DNA from: Paenibacillus oenotherae
GTDB taxonomy: Bacteria > Bacillota > Bacilli > Paenibacillales > Paenibacillaceae
Direction of reading: 5' to 3'
Length of the DNA stretch: 64,000 bases
Assembly: GCF_019443105.1 (NCBI RefSeq)
Contig: NZ_JAHZIJ010000017.1
Location: forward strand, 1 to 64,000
Shown: positions 42,744-50,687 of the stretch, piece by piece
Layout: each line of letters begins with the position of its first letter
Numbering within the stretch: the first letter of the stretch is position 1
Notes under the pieces: model-generated
Database searches by the model: none
Told to the model about the DNA's origin: nothing
The model's input: only the letters and a program-made list of their open reading frames with translations
Made by a program: the position numbers and the translations under genes

Positions 42744-44096
42744 TCAGTATTCTTCCTTCGTCAATTGATTAATGGGCTTCAGATCGATCCAATTGCTGAC
42801 CGTATAACTGACCTTCTTGTCCTTGTCGGCAACGAGTCTTCTGTAAGGGATCTGCCCGAATTCAAGATCGACTTCGTCCTTATCATAGCCGCGCGTTATA
42901 AGGAAATCAAAGGTCATTCCCCGCGGCAGCTTGATCTCACTCCCGTACAGCCCTTTGCTGATCCGTGGAACGTTGAAGGTTGCATAGATCACATCATCAT
43001 CCGGGGTAAACTCCGGCACATGAATTTCGATCTCGATATCAACCGTTTCAGACAGTTCCTCTACTACGGTGTATGTGCGGGAGGCCTCCAGTCCGCCATA
43101 GCTGTAAGTAATCGTCGCAGTTCCCGGCTGCTTCGGCAGCAATAGTCCCGACGGCGCTGCTTCTAGAATCTCCGGGTGATCTGATCGATAGCTGCCCGCC
43201 AGATCGCTGAAGCTGAACTCATTATCCAGCGTGACGACAGCGTTGATACAAAGCTCTGGCCCTTCCACGCCCACCGTATCGTCTCCCTGCAGTTCCACCT
43301 TCACTGCTTCGCCCTTTCCCCCGAAGAAGTGAATAAGCGGCAGATGCGCCCTGCGGCCCCAATCCCGTTCGGAATGAGCAGCATCACGTTCCTCAAAATA
43401 ATACAGATCCGCTTCCTGCCTCCAGCCAGCGCGAAGCATCTCCTCTGCTACTTCCTTCACATGACTTGGCATAAAAAAACCTTCCGCTCCGCCGATGTCC
43501 AGCCAAATCTTCTGTCCCTCGTTCAGGGGATACAGACGGTATTGCTCCATTTCCTCCAGCGTATACGGCTCGACCTTCACGAAGAAAGGCGATAGAATGC
43601 CAAGCATGCCGAATACATCCGGGTTGCGCAGGCCGATGTTGTATGTCGCGATGCCAGCCGCCGATGAGCCCATCAAGCCGGTATGCTCCGCTTCCGGCAA
43701 AGTTCTGAAGCTCCGATCTACCAGAGGCTTCAATTCCTCAATTAGAAAATGCTCGTAGTCCTCGCCGAGACAGCGAATCGGATAAGCGCACAGATCATGA
43801 AAATATTCGCTGGTTCCTTCCTCAAACTTATGCTCCACAGCGACGATGATAAGAGGTTCGATAAGCCGCCCGGCTATTAGCCGATCTGCAACGCGATGCA
43901 TGTTCCATGACTCCCCTGACTCCTTCCGGGGATTGAATACATGCTGGCCGACATGCATGTACAGAACAGGGTATCGCTGCGTGTAATCATCGTCATAGCC
44001 GACGGGCAAATAAATATACACCTCCCGATCATTACCTAACCGTGAAGCATGAATGCCTGATAGAACAACAAGCTGAGATTGATCAGAATTGGACAT
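42744..44096 (-). CDS. Esterase with Ig-like and starch-binding-like C-terminal domains (2)
   Basis: 450 residues, no signal peptide. Same three-part build as the next gene: esterase core (YPVLYMHVGQHVFNP, nucleophile elbow GSSAAG, WLDIGGAEG, His in DAAHSERDW), Big2-like middle (EILEAAPSGLLLPKQPGTAT) and a starch-binding-like end (IHVPEFTPDDDVIY, LPRGMTFDFLITRGYDKDEV, VSYTVSNW). Both esterases share the GSS elbow but differ at the two following residues (RGG and AAG). First gene of the operon; AAAGGTGG precedes the start, and the palindromic operator is 44 bp upstream. Confidence 0.75.
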   Translation of the reverse strand: MSNSDQSQLVVLSGIHASRLGNDREVYIYLPVGYDDDYTQRYPVLYMHVGQHVFNPRKESGESWNMHRVADRLIAGRLIEPLIIVAVEHKFEEGTSEYFHDLCAYPIRCLGEDYEHFLIEELKPLVDRSFRTLPEAEHTGLMGSSAAGIATYNIGLRNPDVFGMLGILSPFFVKVEPYTLEEMEQYRLYPLNEGQKIWLDIGGAEGFFMPSHVKEVAEEMLRAGWRQEADLYYFEERDAAHSERDWGRRAHLPLIHFFGGKGEAVKVELQGDDTVGVEGPELCINAVVTLDNEFSFSDLAGSYRSDHPEILEAAPSGLLLPKQPGTATITYSYGGLEASRTYTVVEELSETVDIEIEIHVPEFTPDDDVIYATFNVPRISKGLYGSEIKLPRGMTFDFLITRGYDKDEVDLEFGQIPYRRLVADKDKKVSYTVSNWIDLKPINQLTKEEY

Positions 44097-44139
44097 GCCA
44101 GAACCACCTTTAATAAAAATTATGATAAGAGAAACGCAA

Positions 44140-44155
44140 ACTTAACCGGTTAAGT
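44140..44155. promoter_or_regulatory. Perfect 16-bp LacI-type operator
   Basis: ACTTAACCGGTTAAGT is fully palindromic with the central CG that LacI-family proteins insert into. It lies between the divergent esterase/ABC operon and the lacI-type gene, close to the expected -35 of the leftward operon. Confidence 0.75.
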
Positions 44156-44199
44156 GATTTCACTATATCGGATGGCCGCGAGAATGTCAACGGGTAGGA

Positions 44200-44229
44200 T
44201 TGACATTTTCTTCGTACCAGATTTATGAT
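44200..44229 (+). promoter_or_regulatory. SigA promoter of the LacI-family gene
   Basis: TTGACA (44200-44205), 18 bp, TATGAT (44224-44229). A half-site-like aggttaagctt follows at about 44230. Confidence 0.7.
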
Positions 44230-44268
44230 AGGTTAAGCTTTTTATCCTAGTAAGGCGGTAAGCAGATC

Positions 44269-45204
44269 ATGAAAAAAACGACACTGCGGGATGTGGCCAA
44301 GGAAGCCGGGGTATCCGTCGCAACCGTAAGCTATGTGCTGAACAATGTAAGCAAGCAAACGATACCGGAGGAAACGAGGCAGCGCGTATTTACGGCTGCA
44401 GGCAAGCTGAAATATGTGCAGAACCTGACCGCCAAAGCACTTTCCTCGGGCAAAACCAATGTTCTTGGCGTCCTGTTCGTAAACAGCGCCAGTTCCAATA
44501 TTCCCAAGCTGCTCAAATACGGAGCCTTTCTTCACAGCCTGGAGCGTATAGGCCATGACAAGGGCTATCATCTGCTGGTCGCCCAGATTGATCCACTGCA
44601 GCCCAACTACGAGATTATACTGGAGCGGAAGCTCGACGGCGCCTTTCTGATCGATGCGGTGGAGCAGTCCTTCCACTCCATATCCAGCAACCTCCAGTAC
44701 GGATCGCCGCTCGTCATTGTTGACAGCATGATCAGCGATACGCTGTTTCGCAAGGTCAACCCGGATTGGGATACGTTGTTCCGCAAGTTTTATTTATCCG
44801 GCACGGAGAGACAGTCCTGCGCGCTCATTTATGAGCAGACCTCCAATATGCTGTTCAATCAAAATATCCAATCCGCCTCCGGATTGGATGAATCCTGCAT
44901 ATTAGCTGCATCCGATAACGGGGATGAGCTCAAAGGCTTTATCGAACGCCATGCCGATAAGCATCTGCTCGTGGTGAATGAGTTTCTCGCCCTCCAGGTT
45001 ATGAAATACTGCAGCCCGGATAGCGTAACCGTCATATGCACCTCGGAATGCCCGGAATTTCTGCCGGAGCAGACTCGCAAGGTGCTCCTCAGCCGTTCGA
45101 AAGCCGAGGTTGCCTTCGAATTGATGAGTGAGCTGCTGCAATCACCGTTCAGCTCCTCTGGAGACCAGAGCATCGAAATGCAGCTGTCAGAGAATCATGG
45201 ATAA
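44269..45204 (+). CDS. LacI-family transcriptional regulator
   Basis: 311 residues. N-terminal helix-turn-helix TLRDVAKEAGVSVATVSYVLNN with hinge helix LTAKALSSGKTN. The sensor domain follows from about 60, but it is shorter than the usual 270 residues and departs from the family after residue 125 (ERQSCALIYEQTS, LFNQNIQSASGLD), so ligand binding may differ. Divergent from the esterase/ABC operon, with the perfect palindrome between, so it most likely represses that operon. Inducer unknown. Ends before a bidirectional terminator shared with the next gene. Confidence 0.85.
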   Translation: MKKTTLRDVAKEAGVSVATVSYVLNNVSKQTIPEETRQRVFTAAGKLKYVQNLTAKALSSGKTNVLGVLFVNSASSNIPKLLKYGAFLHSLERIGHDKGYHLLVAQIDPLQPNYEIILERKLDGAFLIDAVEQSFHSISSNLQYGSPLVIVDSMISDTLFRKVNPDWDTLFRKFYLSGTERQSCALIYEQTSNMLFNQNIQSASGLDESCILAASDNGDELKGFIERHADKHLLVVNEFLALQVMKYCSPDSVTVICTSECPEFLPEQTRKVLLSRSKAEVAFELMSELLQSPFSSSGDQSIEMQLSENHG

Positions 45205-45220
45205 TCCTGCAGTTAACATG

Positions 45221-45268
45221 AAAGGGCTATTCCATAGCAGCTGGAAGCTGCTGTCGGAACAGCCCTTT
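45221..45268. terminator. Bidirectional terminator between convergent genes
   Basis: AAAGGGCTaTTCC / GGAAcAGCCCTTT with an inner GCAGCT/AGCTGC. It closes the lacI-type gene rightward and the ECF-linked operon leftward. Confidence 0.8.
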
Positions 45269-45300
45269 GCGTAATTCTTTAACTCTGGCCCACCCTCGCG

Positions 45301-46656
45301 TTACTCCGGTATTCGGGCTGCATCCAGCAGCGCCTGACCTTCCCGCTGCAGCGTTGCTGCGAGCTTGTCAACCGATTGCTCCTTCTTGACCGCTGCTATC
45401 ATTTCCCTGTTTACAAGCTCTTCAAATGGCTTAATAAACTTGCTGCCATCGATCACAATCTTCGTCGTATCGAAGGGCACAACAAAAGGCTTCAGCTGGT
45501 ACAGCTCCTTCACGACCGGGTCCGATACATAATTCAAATAAGCTTTGTGACTGGATAAGCCCTCACCCGTGCCCAGCTTCGAGCGGACCTTCACCATATG
45601 CTCACTCGTCATGAAACGGATGACATTCCACGCCATTTCTACATTTTCCGCCTCAGCACCGATGGCCATCGCTGTATGAACATAAATGTTGCTGCTTCGT
45701 TGATGGTCTGCTGAACTGATGGGCGGGATAACATAACCGGTCTCATCCCCGTTCTTCAAGGTGGAATATGTACCGTAATTGGAAATGGTCATAGCCGCCT
45801 TCCCCTGCTCGAACAGATCCGCTTGCATGGATGCCTCCCTGTCGTAGTGCAGCACACCATCAATCATTTTCCCTTTCACTTCATCCAGTGACAATGTCCC
45901 GAGCTGATAGAGATGAACAATCGTTTCGATAATATGCCGCCATGCTGGTGTATCAATGTTAATTTGACCAGTGGCAAAGCTCGTATAGTAACCGCCTTCC
46001 CTAGTCCCGAAATCTTCGAGCACATTATACGGCATATTGCTGTAAGCCTGATGGAATCCGATGATTCCATCCGCTTGTCCTCCGCTAGACACAAAACGGC
46101 TGCCGAGCTCATAGACCTCTTCCATCGTCATGCCCCCGCTGGGAGGATCAATGCCATATTCCTTGAACAGCTTCTTGTTATAGTTTAGAACCGAAGCCGA
46201 GAATACGGGCGAAATCCCGTACAGCCTCCCGTTGCCCCACTGCTTCATTAAATCAATCATGCCGGGATAGAAGTCCGCTTCCTCCATGCCGCTGTCTGCC
46301 ATCAAGGTTGACAGATCCATAAGCAGCCCCTTCGGAGCCATCTCTTTATAATTCCAGCTATAGGTTAGAATAAGATCCGGCTTCTCCTTCTCTATCTTCT
46401 CGCTGTACTCCTCTCTCGTCAGTGGCTCCCTTAGATCTGGATTCACTTCGATCAATTCGACCTCAAGCTCTGGAAAGGCAGCATCAATATAATCGCCGTA
46501 TGTATATTCATACTGATCCCTGGAATCCACTGCAATTCGCAACACTTCCTTATCTGCACCCTGGCCTGGTTCCTCCGTCGCGCAGCCTGCCGCCATACTG
46601 ATGATGAACAAGAGTATCGCCACTCTAGGCAGCCAATTATTCCGGTATTTATTCAT
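45301..46656 (-). CDS. Solute-binding lipoprotein of the ECF sigma operon
   Basis: 451 residues from the ATG at 46656 (GAGGTG ten bases upstream). Lipobox AAGC (Cys25). The mature part is a complete bacterial solute-binding fold (family 1/8 style: EVLRIAVDSRDQYEYTYGDY, LILTYSWNYKE, AMTISNYGTYST, AIGAEAENVEMAWNVIRFMT). Its start overlaps the stop of the preceding gene by 8 bp (ATGAATAA). No permease or ATPase gene is near, so it may deliver ligand to the sensor protein rather than to a transporter. Ligand unknown. Confidence 0.85.
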   Translation of the reverse strand: MNKYRNNWLPRVAILLFIISMAAGCATEEPGQGADKEVLRIAVDSRDQYEYTYGDYIDAAFPELEVELIEVNPDLREPLTREEYSEKIEKEKPDLILTYSWNYKEMAPKGLLMDLSTLMADSGMEEADFYPGMIDLMKQWGNGRLYGISPVFSASVLNYNKKLFKEYGIDPPSGGMTMEEVYELGSRFVSSGGQADGIIGFHQAYSNMPYNVLEDFGTREGGYYTSFATGQINIDTPAWRHIIETIVHLYQLGTLSLDEVKGKMIDGVLHYDREASMQADLFEQGKAAMTISNYGTYSTLKNGDETGYVIPPISSADHQRSSNIYVHTAMAIGAEAENVEMAWNVIRFMTSEHMVKVRSKLGTGEGLSSHKAYLNYVSDPVVKELYQLKPFVVPFDTTKIVIDGSKFIKPFEELVNREMIAAVKKEQSVDKLAATLQREGQALLDAARIPE

Positions 46657-48208
46657 TATTTTCGCCACCTCGCCCGCCAAGACCCGCAAGGAATGCATCC
46701 AGCTTGCCCTGCAGCTCCGACAGAGCGCTCTCTACTGTCTTCGTTCCTTTAACGACCGCATCCATCTGTTCCTTGCCAAGCTTGATGAATTCCCTCTGAC
46801 TCTCTATATAGCGGCCGTCCGCAACATCCTTCCGGCCGGATGCCGCCCGTTCTGGATCGACTCCCATCCCGTAGTAACCGTTCCACTTCTCCTTCAACTG
46901 CGACTTCATAGCAGCTGATCTCGCCAACAGATTCGGACCACGGTCCCCGATCCGATCATATTTGTCCGCCGTTTCCTTCCCGACGATGAACCGGAGCAGC
47001 TCCCAGGCTGCCTCCTCATTCGTCGACTTGGCATTGATGGCATAGACATAATTGGCGGACAAATAATCGTATGGATTCGTCACCCCAGGATCCAGCTTAA
47101 ACGGTACAGAAATCCAATCCATCGGCTTCTTCGTTGCTGCTTCATAGGTAAGCAAATCTTTATAATAGCGATCATCCGCGATAATCATCGCGGTCTTGCC
47201 GTTGGCAAACAACTCCGTGCTGTAAATTTGCTTGTTGGTCATCGCGCCCTTACTCCAGTCGATTGGCTTCGATTCACCAAGCCAGCCATCCTTGTAGCCG
47301 TCAACAAGCCGCTGCCACACTCCCTTCCAGCCCTCGGACTGAAGAGATGCCTCCACCTTGTCCTCCCCATAGGAGAGTGTCTTTAATCCGCTGGATTGTC
47401 CGATGAAGGTCGCAAACCCTGACAAGCCGCCGCGCTCCATGGAACCACTTCCCGTGACCAGCCCATATACGCCCGTTCCCTTGAATCTGGCTGCTGTATT
47501 CAGAATGTCGTCAATAGAAGCCCCGGCCTCCGGCAGCGCAATGCCCTGTTCTTGAAACAGCCCTCTATTCACTAGCAAAGTGCTGGAATTAAAGTCCGTT
47601 GTAAATCCGTACAGTTCTCCTCCACCCGCCAGGCGGAGCATCTCCACCAGAGGAGCATGGTATGCCTCAAGATCAAACTTATGCTGCTTGAACAGTGTAT
47701 CCAGACTTTTCAACTTCCCTTCTGCCGCCATAGCTGAATAGATTTCCACAGGCAGCATGAAGATATCAGGGTTTGCTTTATCAACGAACGCTTTGAATTT
47801 CTCCGGCTGATGCATCGTCTCCACCTCCGTCATAATGGTCTCAATCGTAACGGACGGATGACGGATAATAAAAGGCTTCTTAATCTGGTCAAAATCTCGA
47901 TACATCATCAGTTGAACGCTAAGTGTAACTTCCTTGTCCCCCAGCGGATCATTAAGCAGTGCTGTCAGGGCATCCTCAGGTTTGTCAAGGTTCAACATCC
48001 CTTTCCAATCATCGCGGAACCACCAGCCGCCCCCAAGTATAATAACAATGCTCATCAGCGCCGCAACAGCGCGAAAGGCAGACTTGTTCTTCCGTTGTCT
48101 CATGCGAATACGTTCCCTCACTTTATGTTCAAGGTCCGAGGTGAACCCATTCTTAATCGGAGGCCTGCCGGCAAGCTGGCTCTCCCAATCCTTTACCGGT
48201 TCCTTCAT
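46649..48208 (-). CDS. Probable anti-sigma factor fused to an extracellular solute-binding domain
   Basis: 519 residues from the ATG at 48208, which overlaps the sigma-factor stop by 4 bp (ATGA). Residues 1-44 are charged and cytoplasmic (GFTSDLEHKVRERIRMRQ), 45-64 form one membrane span (VAALMSIVIILGGGWW), and from about 92 the rest is a solute-binding fold (VTLSVQLMMYRDFDQIKKPF, ANPDIFMLPVEIY, AMIIADDRYYKD, YVYAINAKSTNEEAAWELLRFI) ending in a helical tail. There is no signal-peptidase site. Position and topology make it a candidate anti-sigma factor whose outer domain senses a ligand. No zinc-type anti-sigma motif (H-x3-C-x2-C) is present. Confidence 0.7.
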   Translation of the reverse strand: MKEPVKDWESQLAGRPPIKNGFTSDLEHKVRERIRMRQRKNKSAFRAVAALMSIVIILGGGWWFRDDWKGMLNLDKPEDALTALLNDPLGDKEVTLSVQLMMYRDFDQIKKPFIIRHPSVTIETIMTEVETMHQPEKFKAFVDKANPDIFMLPVEIYSAMAAEGKLKSLDTLFKQHKFDLEAYHAPLVEMLRLAGGGELYGFTTDFNSSTLLVNRGLFQEQGIALPEAGASIDDILNTAARFKGTGVYGLVTGSGSMERGGLSGFATFIGQSSGLKTLSYGEDKVEASLQSEGWKGVWQRLVDGYKDGWLGESKPIDWSKGAMTNKQIYSTELFANGKTAMIIADDRYYKDLLTYEAATKKPMDWISVPFKLDPGVTNPYDYLSANYVYAINAKSTNEEAAWELLRFIVGKETADKYDRIGDRGPNLLARSAAMKSQLKEKWNGYYGMGVDPERAASGRKDVADGRYIESQREFIKLGKEQMDAVVKGTKTVESALSELQGKLDAFLAGLGGRGGENNE

Positions 48209-48768
48209 GTCCACTCTTCCTCCCCGGTCATTACCGCATCCTCTGACAGCTTGCGGCTAACGGCTGCTCTTGCACGATGCAGCCGTGACTTTGCCGTGCC
48301 GACCGACACTTGAAGCGTTTCCGCCATCTCATTCATCGAGAGTCCATAATGGCTGCTGAGCAAGAGCGCTTCGCGCAGCTTGCGCGGCAGCCCGAATACA
48401 ACCGCCCAGACCTGCTGAGTCATCAGCTTGTCGATGGTTTCCTGTTCAGCCGAAGGATTGGCTGCCGTCTCCTTGTGGAACGGCATCAGCGTCACTCGGC
48501 GTATCCATGCCGACCGCAGCACGTCGCGCGCCGTGTTGCGGGTGATGGCAAGCAGCCATGTTTTGACTGAAGATTGCCCCCGGAAGTTATACAGATGCTC
48601 GTACACCTTGATGAACACTTCCTGGGCAATGTCGTCAGCCAGTTCTCTGCGATGCGTTAAGAAATAGGCGAAGTTCCAGACGTCCTTCCCGTAGGTACCC
48701 ATGAGCTCGTTCAGTACGGTATTACGGTCCAAGCCGTCTGTCACATGTTTCAAGTAGTCGAACTGCAA
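48205..48768 (-). CDS. ECF sigma factor of the solute-binding-protein operon
   Basis: 187 residues from the TTG at 48768, six bases after GAGGTG. Sigma2 region: FAYFLTHRRELADDIAQEVF, IKVYEHLYNFRGQSSVKTWL and ITRNTARDVLR. Sigma4 region: LPRKLREALLLSSHYGLSMN with EMAETLQVSVGTAKSRLHRAR. No extra C-terminal domain. It should bind RNA polymerase core and read ECF-type promoters; one lies 22-46 bp upstream (48790-48814), so the operon is probably self-activating. The stop overlaps the next gene by 4 bp, and that gene is expected to hold the sigma factor inactive. Confidence 0.92.
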   Translation of the reverse strand: MQFDYLKHVTDGLDRNTVLNELMGTYGKDVWNFAYFLTHRRELADDIAQEVFIKVYEHLYNFRGQSSVKTWLLAITRNTARDVLRSAWIRRVTLMPFHKETAANPSAEQETIDKLMTQQVWAVVFGLPRKLREALLLSSHYGLSMNEMAETLQVSVGTAKSRLHRARAAVSRKLSEDAVMTGEEEWT

Positions 48769-48789
48769 AATATTCACCTCGCACAAGTA

Positions 48790-48814
48790 GACGATTCAAC
48801 ACTTCATTGGTTCC
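48790..48814 (-). promoter_or_regulatory. ECF-type promoter of the sigma operon
   Basis: On the minus strand GGAACC (48814-48809), 15 bp, CGTC (48793-48790), followed by ta. GGAAC and CGTC are the classical -35 and -10 words of ECF sigma factors, and the distance (16 bp from GGAAC) is standard. The predicted start is about 15-20 nt before the TTG codon. Confidence 0.75.
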
Positions 48815-48827
48815 CTAATACAACAAC

Positions 48828-48869
48828 ATAGCCCCCGGACTGCGCTGCCAAGCGCGATCCGGAGGCTAT
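48828..48869 (-). terminator. Intrinsic terminator of the MFS gene
   Basis: ATAGCCtCCGGA pairs with TCCGGgGGCTAT, with a GCGC inner stem; followed on the minus strand by gttgttgtatt. It separates the MFS exporter from the ECF operon. Confidence 0.65.
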
Positions 48870-48883
48870 CCATGTGTGTATTA

Positions 48884-50164
48884 TTAATGCGCGCCTATTC
48901 CTGATGGCGAAGGCTGCTTGTTCGCCTGCTCCGGCGCTTTATACTTGAAGATCGGCAGCAGCAGCAGCATGCCAAGGAACATAAGCCCGCCGGCAATGAT
49001 GTAAAGCGTGACAAGCGGCATTACAGTTTTTATTGGTCCCGCAGTAGCCATAGTAACTAGCATCATGCCGACAAACATCGGGCTCAGCACGCCGTTCACT
49101 CGCCCTACGATAGATTCCTCCGACCATTGAAGCATCATTGTGCTGATAGCAACTTGAATGATCGGGAAGAAGAGGCCGTTGATAAACTGCAATACGAGCG
49201 TAACCGTTACATTGGTAGAATAGCCGATTCCGACCGCACAGAGCGCACAGGCAAGCATGCCAATAGCAAGCATCTTCTGCGGGGACAGCTTCTTCGCAAC
49301 CAGCATGACGGAGGCGCCGCCAATGAGCATCGCGATTCCGTTAATCATAAGCATGAATTGCAGAAACTCCTTCGGCTTCCCCAGCCTCTCCGTCACGATA
49401 AACAGACCCAATGTCTGCATGACACCTACGGCCAGTCCTGCCAAAGCAAATACCCCGCACAGCGTACGAAGCACCGGACTGCGCCAGACGTACCGGAAAC
49501 CTTCTGCAATCTCGCGTCTCAGATGCCGTTCTTGAGCTGCAGCTTTCTCTACAGGCGCATCCTTGGGCAGCCGAACCAGCACGAGTGCGGATAACAGAAA
49601 CGCCACACCCATAACTGCAATCGAAACATCGATACCGAAATTGTTGTACACGATAACACCAAGACTCGGCCCAAGCACCATAAATATTGCGATCAGAGTC
49701 TGAAAGATCGCCATAGCGCTTTGCAGTTGTTCCGCTGGTATATGCTGCTTGAACAGCTTCATGACCGACGGCTGCGAGAATTGGGACAGAATGGCAGATA
49801 CAAAGGTGGCAAAATATACCGCTTCCCAAGTTTCGAACATTATTGTCAGGAGTACGACAAATACCGACACGGCTGATAAAATATCGCACCATATCATAGT
49901 GTTCTTAGGTCTCCATCGATCAGCGAAGGTTCCTCCAATGAAAGAGAAAACGAAGATAGGCGCAAATTCAACAACATAGATGAGTGATACAGAAACTGGA
50001 TCATCACCAGTTTTATCCGTTACATAGAGCATCAGTGCCAAGTTCCGCACCCAAATGCCAATTTGGAGCAGTACATTGGAAAACAGCACAGTTTGAAAAA
50101 AACGATTGCGCAGCAGTTGACCATTCGATCCGTTCGATGCGGTCGCTGCGGCCTGTGTAGACAT
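48884..50164 (-). CDS. MFS transporter, EntS/MFS_3-like exporter
   Basis: 426 residues from the ATG at 50164; a TTG two codons earlier is an alternative. Twelve predicted helices. The motif-A region between helices two and three reads FIGGTFADRWRPKN, and PSVMKLFKQHIPAEQLQSAMAI follows, as in MFS_3 exporters of siderophores and macrolide-type compounds. A 20-residue basic/acidic loop (PKDAPVEKAAAQERHLRREI) sits between the halves. Substrate not determinable. It is closed by a terminator, so it is not part of the sigma operon downstream. Confidence 0.85.
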   Translation of the reverse strand: MSTQAAATASNGSNGQLLRNRFFQTVLFSNVLLQIGIWVRNLALMLYVTDKTGDDPVSVSLIYVVEFAPIFVFSFIGGTFADRWRPKNTMIWCDILSAVSVFVVLLTIMFETWEAVYFATFVSAILSQFSQPSVMKLFKQHIPAEQLQSAMAIFQTLIAIFMVLGPSLGVIVYNNFGIDVSIAVMGVAFLLSALVLVRLPKDAPVEKAAAQERHLRREIAEGFRYVWRSPVLRTLCGVFALAGLAVGVMQTLGLFIVTERLGKPKEFLQFMLMINGIAMLIGGASVMLVAKKLSPQKMLAIGMLACALCAVGIGYSTNVTVTLVLQFINGLFFPIIQVAISTMMLQWSEESIVGRVNGVLSPMFVGMMLVTMATAGPIKTVMPLVTLYIIAGGLMFLGMLLLLPIFKYKAPEQANKQPSPSGIGAH

Positions 50165-50230
50165 TGTCAAAACAACTCCTTGTAATGTTGCAGATTAATG
50201 ATTGTGCAGAGAGACTAGCATTGTACCACG

Positions 50231-50647
50231 TTAATTCTGTCTAGGTCTACGATTATAGCCATCCGGCTCGTAAGCCTGAAACTTCTCCAGCCACTTCAGC
50301 TCCAGCTTGCGAAGCTCATCCCTGTAAGATTGTACCACATTCCTCCTGACCCCGGCAGAGCCCGGCATAATATCTTTATAATCATTACGGATTTCATCCC
50401 CCAGCTTAAGCGCCTCAAGCTCCTCATACTCGAATTTCGCCAGCTCGCTGCTGCTCCAATCCGTCTGCAGCGCCTTGTTCGCATGCGAGCCCATCGTCAA
50501 AACAAACTGTTCGCGCTGCCATGCTGAATCCAATGTAGATGTCGAAGCAATATATCGTTTCCCGTTACTTGTGTTCGTAATAGCATAGACACCCATCCTT
50601 CTCTTCTTCATGCCATACTCGTTCTGCAACTCTTTACGCCTATTCAT
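50231..50647 (-). CDS. GIY-YIG domain protein
   Basis: 138 residues from the ATG at 50647; AAGGAGG lies 12 bases upstream, a little long. The GIY-YIG core starts at residue 19: GVYAITNTSNGKRYIASTS, so the second motif is YIA instead of YIG. Next come an Arg (SAWQREQF) and a Glu-rich helix (FEYEELEALKLGDE) that could supply the catalytic residues, then a basic C-terminus (GYNRRPRQN). GIY-YIG nucleases cut DNA with one metal ion. The group next to DUF2087 regulators is uncharacterised. Begins 40 bp after the DUF2087 gene and is probably cotranscribed with it. Confidence 0.75.
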   Translation of the reverse strand: MNRRKELQNEYGMKKRRMGVYAITNTSNGKRYIASTSTLDSAWQREQFVLTMGSHANKALQTDWSSSELAKFEYEELEALKLGDEIRNDYKDIMPGSAGVRRNVVQSYRDELRKLELKWLEKFQAYEPDGYNRRPRQN

Positions 50648-50687
50648 ATTTCTGAATATCCTCCTTCGTTCTTGCCGTGTGGCCATG

